A stretch of DNA of 64,000 bases from Eretmocerus hayati (Eukaryota; Arthropoda; Insecta; Hymenoptera; Aphelinidae). Position 1 is the stretch's first letter. Each line of letters begins with the position of its first letter. The DNA lies in the NCBI GenBank assembly GCA_029851415.1, contig CM056741.1, forward strand, positions 178,481,021 to 178,545,020. The letters are read 5' to 3'. The notes below the pieces were generated by a model that searched no databases, had not been told where the DNA came from, and was given only the letters and a program-made list of their open reading frames with translations. A program made the translations under genes and the position numbers. Below are positions 49,751 through 57,593 of the stretch, in pieces.

Positions 49751-52700
49751 TTACAATTCTAGTTCACATTTTTTGACATAATTCATAAGGACATTTACAA
49801 TTTTCGTCGAGGGATCTGAGAGGAGACACCTGATATTTAGTGGTAGTTGTACTTGATGTATTCCAAGTGACTTGATGAGCGTTTCTCGGTGAGCATCGTA
49901 TGCGGGACATTGCCAGAAAATGTGGTCTAGATTTTGCTCTTCGTGACCACATAGGCATGTTGGGTCTGTCTTAATATTAACTCTACTAAGGGAGGCTGCC
50001 AAATTATAATGCGATGCCCTACAGCGATTGATTGTAACTATTGATCTTCGATCTAACTTGAGTTTGTGGAACCAAGGTTTTCGAGCACGAGTGTAGAAAA
50101 ATTGAAAATATTCTTTCCCTTTTATCTGACCATATTCTACAATTCTTTCATTTGTGCAGCTGTTAGAGTCCGCAAAAAATTTGCACCTAAAATCGGAGAA
50201 GGGAATGGCAAAATTCTGTATGTTTGGGCTGAGTGTGGCCTCTTTGGCTAAGAGGTCTGCTCGATCATTGCCTATAATTCCTGTATGAGAAGGTATCCAC
50301 ACAATTTTTAGTTTAGAATGGTTTTTACTTTTTTTGTGAAATTCTATAATTTTCTCTTTGATTTGAAGAATGAATGTATTAGTCTTAACGTTGATATTGG
50401 GGGATACTACCGCTTTCAGCGCACTTTGGGAATCGGAAAACACAAGCACATTTTTTTCGGTATTTTCTAACGCTAGGTCGATTGAATTTCTCAGTGCCAA
50501 GCACTCGGCGGTAAAAATCGAGGCTTCCTTGTGTATACTTTGGACTTTGTTCACATTCAAGTCTAGACTCACACAGGCTACACCTACTGACTCAGCATTT
50601 TCAATTTTACTTCCATCTGAATAGATTGAAATTGCATTGTTATTTTCTATGTATTCCTGTAAAATTGGGTTGGGATTGTTAGAGCTTTTCAGAATTTTGC
50701 CAATTTCGAAATCGTGATTCACAGTAGATATTAATGTTTCAAAATGTGTAAGATAAAGATTGTAATGTTCATTACACTCAATCATATCTTTGATTGGTAT
50801 CATTTTCTCGATACATTCATACACCAGTCTTTTGCTGGTTGTATTTTTGACCTTACACATAACTTTGTGGACTGTTTTGCATACAGGAAGATTGGAGTTC
50901 GTCATAATTTTTGAAAGGTAGCTTTGACACAAAAATTTTGCTCTATCTTGCACGTATTGGAGCTTGGATTCTCCAATAAGTATATTTGTAGGGGTACTGC
51001 ATCGATATCCGAGGCAGTAACGTATTGCTGCGTACTGTATTTTTTCAATTTTTTCGATCTCTTTTTTCTTAGTTGGAAAATAAACAAATAGGCAATAATC
51101 AAGCAGTGATCGGATGTACGAAATATATAACTGCAGTAGTGTACTGGGGTCCCCGCCCCACCAAGTACCTCTAAGAAACTTGATAATGTTCATTGCTTTG
51201 AAGCATCTAGTTCTTATGGAATCCAAGTGTTTTGAGAAATTCAATCGGTAGTCTAATATTATACCCAAATAACGAACTGATTCACTGGATTTTATCTGTA
51301 AGTTTCCGACTCCGATGCTCACCGAGTTGGGAGGGTATCCTAAATGATTGAAGTGGACTAAGACAGTTTTGGACGGGGCAAGATCTAAGCCGATATCGGC
51401 AAGATTGTTTTGCACAGTCCGAACAGCTCTTTCCATGATATTCTTGCAGGATTCTAGGTTCTTTCTCCTTACTAGTAAACAAATATCATCAGCAAACATG
51501 GAAGTTACAGAACTCTTCGGGACATTGATATAGATCCTAGCGATGTACAAAATAAAAAGGAGAGGACTTAGCACCCCTCCTTGTGGAACGCCCTTGTGGG
51601 TTTTTCGATAAAAGTCACCCAAAGAATCAGTATAAATGTTTCTTTCATACATCAAGAACTTAACAAAACGTATCAGTTGTATAGGGCATCCGTTTTGTGC
51701 TAGAATCTCTAAAAGTATTTCTATATTAACATTATCAAATGCACTAGTTACATCCAGGAATGAGCCTAAAACATGCTGTTTTGCCTTGACCCCTTCATCA
51801 ATGAATAGAGTCAAATTCACAAGGTTATCGGTACAAGACTGGCCTTTTCGGAAACCCGATTGCATTGGTGGTATCAAATTTTCAGTTTCTGCGTGGAATT
51901 GAAGACGATTTTTCACTAATGTCTCGAATAACTTGCAAATGCATGAGGTGAGGCTAATTGGTCTAACGTTGGTGCCATCTGATTTTTTGATGAAATGAAC
52001 GAAGCTCTTAGTCCACTCTTTCGGATAGTCACTAGTGGCATACATTTCATTGAAAATGTCGAGTAAAATCAGTTTGTACTTGAGTGGCATTCGTTTCAAT
52101 ACTTCATAATCGATCCCGTCCATCCCCGGGGAGGATTCAGTATTCTTTGACTGCAATGCAATATTAAATTCACTAAATTGGAAGGAGCTACTGAGAAACT
52201 CATTTTCTCCGCAGTTGGGCACCCAGTCAGGATTAGTGGGGACCCAAGGGGGACTTAACTTATCGACCGCTGCATCCAAGATCTTTTCTTTGCTAACAAG
52301 AGAATTTGCACTAGGTTTAACATGAGTATACTTATTTTTGAAAATTTTAGCTGTGTTCCAAACGTGGCTTCTATCTACTCGAAAGTTGATTGTTTCCGCA
52401 AATGCTCTGAAACTCTCTTTCTTTTTTTTTCTGAGTGTTTTTCTGGCTGTAGCTACTCGTTTTTTATACTCAATATGATCTACTGTTTTTTTGGTAAAGT
52501 TCCATTTCAAGTAAGCTGCCTCTCGTAGCCGAATCACGCGATCACACTCGGAATCCCACCACCTGACTGGGTTCTCTGTACATTTTTTCGCATTTTTGCT
52601 CTTGAAATGATTTTTTCTTGGAGTGTTCGAACGAACTGCTGCAGACAGAATTGATACAAAAGTACTGTACTTTTCACTAGCACTAGCGTTGCTAAATTCA

Positions 52701-53497
52701 GCGCTCAAGAAAGTATCATATTGACGTTCCAGTGAATTTGAGAATTCCTCCCAGTTTGTGCGCTTCGATTTGATTTTGAACGTTTTCTTTGAATAACTAC
52801 TGCGTGCAATATGAATAGTCGAGAGGATAGGGTAATGACCCGAACCGTATGTTTGCTTATATACTTTAGTCTCAATTTTATCAGCGAGATTTTGCGTTGA
52901 CATGATCAAATCTAAATTTGAGAAGGTTCCGCGATTGAAATTGACCCGAGTATTCGATTCAGTATTATGTATATGTAAATTCTTATTCAATACAGAGTCC
53001 AGAAGTCGTTTACCATTAGGATCGTTCACTCGACAGTTCCAGTAGCTGTGATGAGAATTGAAGTCTCCGATCAGCAGGCTGTGATTATTTTCGTTGACGA
53101 TGTTTGTAATGGAATCCCAATCCTCTTGAGATAACGTTTGGCCAGGTGGCCTGTAGCAAGCAATGATTTCAATCGTTGGATTTGTGTTAGTCACTCTTAT
53201 TCCACATAATTCCACTTTGTCGTTGACTAAACACGAATTGTCAAGCACACCAAAGTCAAACTTATTTCTTATCATGAAGAGAATACCTCCTCCTCTTCCG
53301 TCAGGTCGATCTTGGCGAAATGTGGTGAATCCTGGCACATTCAAAAACTCAAATCTTACGTCCCCGGCTGAAAGCCACGTTTCCACACAGACAAATATAT
53401 CTATATCTCGAAGAAGCATCGGTAGTTCCTCTCTTCGACGAGAGATACTACGAGCATTCCAGAGCAGGATTTTGCAATCACCTTCCATTAAGAGCAT
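49751..53497 (-). CDS. LINE ORF2 polyprotein: endonuclease, reverse transcriptase, RNase H
   Basis: A 1248-residue ORF2 that nicks the target and copies the element RNA at the nick. The N-terminal APE-type endonuclease shows WNARS (N14), VET (E39), YRPP (Y115), GDFN (D145, N147) and SNLDLI (D196). Its final motif reads SGHYP at 219-223, where related endonucleases usually have Ser-Asp-His. The reverse transcriptase follows: RPISLTS at about 512, QSGFRKGQS at 546, FLDVTSAFD at 580-588, GVPQGGVLSPLLF at 636 and FADD at 668-671. RNase H shows YSDGS (D960), TAEC (E998), SDSQS (D1022), SHTG (H1071) and GNDRAD (D1081). The C-terminus has C1181, C1183, H1192 and C1197, a motif common in I- and R1-group elements. 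Translation could begin at M1 (53497) or at M4 (53488), which overlaps the ORF1 stop. The frame is intact throughout. Confidence 0.95.
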   Translation of the reverse strand: MLLMEGDCKILLWNARSISRRREELPMLLRDIDIFVCVETWLSAGDVRFEFLNVPGFTTFRQDRPDGRGGGILFMIRNKFDFGVLDNSCLVNDKVELCGIRVTNTNPTIEIIACYRPPGQTLSQEDWDSITNIVNENNHSLLIGDFNSHHSYWNCRVNDPNGKRLLDSVLNKNLHIHNTESNTRVNFNRGTFSNLDLIMSTQNLADKIETKVYKQTYGSGHYPILSTIHIARSSYSKKTFKIKSKRTNWEEFSNSLERQYDTFLSAEFSNASASEKYSTFVSILSAAVRSNTPRKNHFKSKNAKKCTENPVRWWDSECDRVIRLREAAYLKWNFTKKTVDHIEYKKRVATARKTLRKKKKESFRAFAETINFRVDRSHVWNTAKIFKNKYTHVKPSANSLVSKEKILDAAVDKLSPPWVPTNPDWVPNCGENEFLSSSFQFSEFNIALQSKNTESSPGMDGIDYEVLKRMPLKYKLILLDIFNEMYATSDYPKEWTKSFVHFIKKSDGTNVRPISLTSCICKLFETLVKNRLQFHAETENLIPPMQSGFRKGQSCTDNLVNLTLFIDEGVKAKQHVLGSFLDVTSAFDNVNIEILLEILAQNGCPIQLIRFVKFLMYERNIYTDSLGDFYRKTHKGVPQGGVLSPLLFILYIARIYINVPKSSVTSMFADDICLLVRRKNLESCKNIMERAVRTVQNNLADIGLDLAPSKTVLVHFNHLGYPPNSVSIGVGNLQIKSSESVRYLGIILDYRLNFSKHLDSIRTRCFKAMNIIKFLRGTWWGGDPSTLLQLYISYIRSLLDYCLFVYFPTKKKEIEKIEKIQYAAIRYCLGYRCSTPTNILIGESKLQYVQDRAKFLCQSYLSKIMTNSNLPVCKTVHKVMCKVKNTTSKRLVYECIEKMIPIKDMIECNEHYNLYLTHFETLISTVNHDFEIGKILKSSNNPNPILQEYIENNNAISIYSDGSKIENAESVGVACVSLDLNVNKVQSIHKEASIFTAECLALRNSIDLALENTEKNVLVFSDSQSALKAVVSPNINVKTNTFILQIKEKIIEFHKKSKNHSKLKIVWIPSHTGIIGNDRADLLAKEATLSPNIQNFAIPFSDFRCKFFADSNSCTNERIVEYGQIKGKEYFQFFYTRARKPWFHKLKLDRRSIVTINRCRASHYNLAASLSRVNIKTDPTCLCGHEEQNLDHIFWQCPAYDAHRETLIKSLGIHQVQLPLNIRCLLSDPSTKIVNVLMNYVKKCELEL

Positions 53498-54819
53498 ATA
53501 GATTCGGTTTCAGTTTCGCAATCGTTCTCGGAACCTACTGCTTCACTATCAGTGCCAGTTGCAGATGATCTCAATTCTTTCTTTGTGCCAATCAATCGAT
53601 TCTTCAGTCTTGTGAGTCTAATTTTAGTAGATCTATCTTGAACAATAGAGTACACATCATCGATAAGTTTGACGATGATGTCCCTATTCGTTTCATTTAA
53701 TTTTATTTCATCAAAAAGCACTAGATTTTTGCCTCGTATAAGTTCCACAAACTGAGCAAATGTTAGTATTCCCTGGATAACTTCATCTTCAATCATACTC
53801 GCAGCAGGAAGAAGTACTTCTTCTACTGGTGTACTTTGCTTGGGCGTTTGACTTTCGATTTTGCGCTTCTTCTTGTTTGGTTTCGTGGATGCCGTGATTT
53901 CAGATGCTGTGGCGCTCTTGATGTCATGCACCTGCATCTCAACTTCGGCAATTGACGGTAATTCAGGTGTCACTTCCTGTGCAGTGTGAGGTTCTTCAGA
54001 TTTTTCACTCTCTGAAATAGAGAGAGGTCTCTTCATACTTGATTCATCGGGAACTTGCTGTGTAATTGTATTGTCGGTCTCCAAAATATTTGGTTGCGAG
54101 ACGTTGGTTTCATCATTATTCACATCTACATTCGGGCAAGACTTGGCGATATGTCCGTTTTGTTTACATATGAAACATATCATAGATTCTGTAGACAGGT
54201 AACACCAGTTATGTGAGTTGCCGAAGCTTACTTGAATACTCTCTGGTACGCGGCTTTCGTCTTCCTCTCTCACATAGAACTGCCGCCTAAATGACAATAT
54301 GTGCGCTCTTCCTGCTTTCGTCAAACCAGCTCTGATGTAGCTCACATTAGACACAATATTGATACCGATTTTCCTCATTGCCTCCGTAATTGATTCGTGT
54401 GGGATGTCTGGATGAATGTTGGATATCACAACACGTCTATTATTATTGATCAGTGGTTTGATTCTCAAAGAATATCCTTTCACTTGAACAACTTTGTTTT
54501 TTAATTGATTCACAAGGTCTTTACTCGATAAATACACACATACTCTAGCACCAGAAATTTTCGAAATAGCACGAATATCTTTCACATCCATCATCACCTC
54601 AAGACCGTCGATGTAATCATCGTTAGTTAAACCATCCACTGAATCTATAACAATTGCTTCTTCTTTTTTCGGTAGACTGCTCAACATGGTAACATTTGCA
54701 TAAGTAGACTTTCGTTGGTATTCTTGACTGTTAAGTACTTGACTGTTAGCATCACTTTCTTTACTACCAGACGCAAGCGTCTGAGTGTGCAGCTTGCGCT
54801 GCTGCTGCAGCTGCTGCAT
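53488..54819 (-). CDS. LINE ORF1 protein, Gag-like nucleic-acid-binding protein
   Basis: A 443-residue ORF1 of the retrotransposon. In this family ORF1 coats the element RNA and forms the ribonucleoprotein with ORF2. It starts with a Gln-rich stretch (QQLQQQ). Residues about 53-195 alternate strand- and helix-like segments and could hold RRM-like folds; this is inference. A single CCHC zinc knuckle is visible at C215, C218, H223 and C228 (CFICKQNGHIAKSC). A basic cluster, KPNKKKRK, at about 313-320 resembles a nuclear localisation signal. The tail is rich in Ser, Glu and Thr and is acidic. The start was chosen because AAAATGC is a good eukaryotic context and it is the first long ATG after the 5' end. 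The ORF ends in TAA inside the ORF2 start region. Many I-clade ORF1 proteins have up to three knuckles; only one is seen here. Confidence 0.88.
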   Translation of the reverse strand: MQQLQQQRKLHTQTLASGSKESDANSQVLNSQEYQRKSTYANVTMLSSLPKKEEAIVIDSVDGLTNDDYIDGLEVMMDVKDIRAISKISGARVCVYLSSKDLVNQLKNKVVQVKGYSLRIKPLINNNRRVVISNIHPDIPHESITEAMRKIGINIVSNVSYIRAGLTKAGRAHILSFRRQFYVREEDESRVPESIQVSFGNSHNWCYLSTESMICFICKQNGHIAKSCPNVDVNNDETNVSQPNILETDNTITQQVPDESSMKRPLSISESEKSEEPHTAQEVTPELPSIAEVEMQVHDIKSATASEITASTKPNKKKRKIESQTPKQSTPVEEVLLPAASMIEDEVIQGILTFAQFVELIRGKNLVLFDEIKLNETNRDIIVKLIDDVYSIVQDRSTKIRLTRLKNRLIGTKKELRSSATGTDSEAVGSENDCETETESICS

Positions 54820-54975
54820 TTTTCCTGCCGCAGCCGTAGCTTTATTTTCGTGTACGTTTATGAACTACATACACACTTTTAGTCCTTCGATCTAAACAAT
54901 ACCGTGGTCGACGTTCCGACCGCTCGGAGCGAACCGTAAACACGTGTGCTCGCGTTGACTGCCGAAACCGAACTC
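54820..54975 (-). promoter_or_regulatory. LINE 5' UTR, presumed internal promoter
   Basis: These 156 bases lie between the 5' target duplication and the ORF1 start. They are clearly more GC- and CpG-rich than the flanks. LINEs of this group usually carry a downstream-type RNA polymerase II promoter inside the first 100 bases. A GGTCG at about 54921-54917 fits the loose downstream-element consensus, but its spacing from the mapped 5' end is not the canonical one, so only the presence of a promoter is inferred. Confidence 0.5.
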
Positions 54976-54989
54976 AAGCAAAAAGATTT
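54976..54989. repeat. Target-site duplication, 5' side of LINE
   Basis: AAGCAAAAAGATTT, the partner of 49556-49569. It marks the exact 5' end of the element at 54975. Confidence 0.9.
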
Positions 54990-56315
54990 CATGAATGTAT
55001 ACAATCAAGAATTTCCAAAAAAATCTCGTACCCACGAACATTTAATCACAAAGAAAAATCTCATCAAGATATAGAGTATTAGCTTGAACAATTTTATGCA
55101 TAAAAAAAGTCATCAGGGCTCCTGAAACTTCGAAAACATTTCAGAACTACCATTCGTAATTACACAAAAACTTTAAACTCACCATACCGCTATTCACTTC
55201 ACCCAACAAAAAAGAAATTCTCTTTTCTTGTAAAAAAACAAACCCTTCATTTTAGAGCCTCTATACTTCAAATTATTAAAGTGACTCTGTCAAGTTGTGA
55301 CTAGGTATACACAGATCCACTACAACAGCAAGTCCAGTTTACAGCTGCTGATACTGTTTCCATATCCACGACGCGCAACTCCTTCCGCTCATCTCACAAT
55401 GTACACAAACAGATATATATATATCTATGGAGCTTTCCTACCAACGTTACTCGGACGCGCACTAATTAAGCTAGTTGGATTGTAAAGGGCCAGCTTTTAG
55501 GGCCGACCGTCGTCGCTCGACGTCCTTTAAACTCGTCACGTGACCAACGCACAGAGTATATAGCACTCGCGCTTTCGCTGCTTTATATGCGTTGGTGTAA
55601 TGGCCTCGATTTTACGACGTGGACAAGCCACGCGTATAAAAAGGAAATGGCTGCAGCGATGTCCTGTGTATTCCTTCGTATATATATATCCGTTTTATCC
55701 TCATTGTTTCAATTTTAAGTGGAATGAACGGAAGGAAAGTAGTTATTGTATTCGTGTGGGTGGTGCATCGACAGAGAAAATTTCACCAAAAATTTTTTTC
55801 ATTGAGGGTAGCTGAAGGGTGGTTTTTGAGTTTGGTAATCATGCCTGAGCAGTCATTGAAGAAAATTTTGTGTCAGATTTGACTTCTATGAGCCGTGGCT
55901 GTAGGTACAATGGTATTTATTCAAAGACCTGGTCTTGATTGATTTTTTGAGAATTTATGGATTTATATAAAATAGAAATCAACTTTATTATTACATAATT
56001 GTCTGGAACAAATTCACCACGCTGCGAGAAAATGAACGAGATACAAAGCTTATAAATTCTGTTCGAAATTCCCTTGATTGGCTCAAATATTGACGAAAAA
56101 TTAGTACAGTAGAAATTTTGGAAATTGAATAACTTTACTGCCCACGAATGAAATTTCAAGAATGGAGAAGAGTGTACGATATCGAGTGTAAAACAATGCA
56201 CTTACACAAATATATTATAGGAAATATTTAGTAAATATTTGCTGAGTAAGTCTTTTTTTATTAATTTCTTAAAATTTACCAAAATCAAGATTCAAGAAAC
56301 CAAATGGATTCTAGT
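54990..56315. other. No gene seen; GC-richer patch
   Basis: About 55490-55660 is clearly richer in GC and CpG than its surroundings, but no ORF, TATA-plus-initiator pairing or exon could be defended. Confidence 0.4.
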
Positions 56316-56329
56316 TATAATTGACACAC
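56316..56329. repeat. Target-site duplication, left of SINE
   Basis: TATAATTGACACAC, a perfect 14-base match to 56930-56943. Confidence 0.88.
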
Positions 56330-56929
56330 ATTGGCTTAATCGGTAGAGGCTTTGTGCCTTGAGCGGGCTGAAACATAATTCGCTCGAGGGAGCGTGGGTT
56401 CGAATCCCGGTCGGGTCAATCAGGATTTTTTTCCCAAGTAACTCAACCAAGAACGCGAATCCTTGGGATCCGACAAAAAAATAATAAAATGCCTTGAGTG
56501 CTGAGCGCTCGGCCAAATATTCGAAAAACGATTGGGCTTCGATGAGGGTTGGTGGTGTCCTCCCGCAGCCTTGTCGAGCATTGAACTTTGCGACTGTCAT
56601 AGACAGTGCAGAAGTTTCAGCGGAGAGACCGAATATGGCTGGCATAAAATTGATGGAACCACTGATACTTGTCGAGTCTGATCAAGGCGGTGAGGATGGT
56701 CCTGCATACAATGCAGATCATACTCGGAATACGCCGCTGTGGTGCTTGAATCCTCTTAGCAGCTTTCTGATAGGGTCCGCTCGAAAGTTTGCACTCACCT
56801 GATAGGGAAAAATTGGAAAATTGGAAAAATGACTAGAACTGGAAATTTGACAATGGCTTCCACGCCAAGGCGGTGGGGATAACACGTATAAACTCGAAAG
56901 AATGTACGTTGGAAACGAATACAATACAA
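56330..56929 (+). mobile_element. tRNA-derived SINE-like element with 14-bp duplication
   Basis: A 600-bp element. Its head carries an RNA polymerase III A box (TGGCTTAATCGG, 56332-56343) and an exact B box (GGTTCGAATCC, 56397-56407), about 53 bases apart as in tRNA genes. The hairpin CGCTC-GAGG-GAGCG (56381-56394) could be the long variable arm of a Ser/Leu-type tRNA, though GAGCG at 56361 competes for the same pairing. The body is not tRNA-related and the 3' end is ATACAATACAA. Both sides carry TATAATTGACACAC (56316-56329 and 56930-56943), so it was inserted by a LINE machinery. At 600 bp it is long for a SINE. It encodes no protein and its tail does not resemble the intact LINE nearby. Confidence 0.85.
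56332..56407 (+). promoter_or_regulatory. Pol III A and B boxes of the SINE
   Basis: The A box at 56332-56343 and the B box at 56397-56407 form a type 2 internal promoter inherited from a tRNA gene. The B box is intact at every consensus position, so transcription of this copy is plausible. Confidence 0.8.
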
Positions 56930-56943
56930 TATAATTGACACAC
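56930..56943. repeat. Target-site duplication, right of SINE
   Basis: TATAATTGACACAC, the partner of 56316-56329; it directly follows the ACAAT-rich tail. Confidence 0.88.
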
Positions 56944-56994
56944 CAAACACACCTACCGATCTTTTACGTTTTTTTCGCGGGAAATCTGAATTAA

Positions 56995-57589
56995 CCCTTA
57001 ATTACCTAGGTGGTAGACTTTTGGCACACGCAATAAATTTTGATCGCATCTCAAAGTCGGAATTCATTTTTTGGGGATCTGGGACCTACATGTAATTTCA
57101 TATTTTGGTATTATCTCTCGAATGGACCGAATTCAAAATATGAAAAAAAATTTTTTTCAAAATATCACCAAAATGAGTACCTAAAATCTATCACCGCTCG
57201 AAGTCAAAATTTTAATTTTGGACAATGTTCTTTCAAATCAAATGACAATAGCTTCTTTGAAGTCTATTTGTTATAAAAAAATGACTTGCAGAGCGACCTG
57301 AGCCATAATTGATATAGTTTTTTGAGAATCTTTCACAATTCTTCATCAGCTTAACCTAGCATAGAGGCAAAAAGATGACATCTTCTGGAATTTTTTGAAA
57401 AATTATGTGTACTCCAAACGTTGGGGAAGAAATTCATATTGATTTTGGAATGGTGCAAGCGTATAAAAGTAATTTTTATTCTTGGTATTTCACAAGACAA
57501 CTGCGGAAATAAAGCGATCTTCGTGAAGTGTGCCATTTGGCTACCACCTAGGTTGGAGTGTAAGTAAATCCCACCTAGGTAACTAAGGG
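56995..57589. mobile_element. piggyBac-type MITE
   Basis: TTAA flanks both ends (56991-56994 and 57590-57593). The inverted ends read CCCTTAATTACCTAGGTGG on the left and CCCTTAGTTACCTAGGTGG on the right, one mismatch in 19. TTAA duplications with ends starting CCC are the hallmark of piggyBac transposons. A second CCACCTAGGT lies 22 bases inside the right end as a subterminal repeat. The 595-bp interior has no transposase, so it is a non-autonomous derivative. It starts only 48 bases after the SINE duplication. Confidence 0.85.
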
Positions 57590-57593
57590 TTAA

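Larger units (their letters stand above)
49570..54975 (-). mobile_element. Full-length I-group non-LTR retrotransposon (LINE)
   Basis: A complete-looking LINE of about 5.4 kb. Read on the minus strand, the order is: 5' UTR (54975-54820), ORF1 (54819-53488), ORF2 (53497-49751), short 3' UTR, and a poly(A) tail seen as the T run ending at 49595. The same 14 bases (AAGCAAAAAGATTT) lie immediately outside both ends, at 49556-49569 and 54976-54989, which is the signature of target-primed reverse transcription. Both ORFs are open with no stops or frameshifts, so the copy looks young. The domain set (CCHC ORF1; endonuclease, RT, RNase H and C-terminal Cys/His motif in ORF2) fits the I superfamily of insects. 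The exact clade (I, Nimb-like or another) is inferred and needs an RT tree. Confidence 0.93.

Noticed and set aside
55480..55660. Host gene promoter
   Set aside because: GC-richer and CpG-containing, but no downstream exon or paired core-promoter elements could be supported.
56332..56420. Functional tRNA gene
   Set aside because: Boxes are good, but no clean acceptor stem or anticodon arm, and the sequence is the head of a 600-bp element with target duplications.
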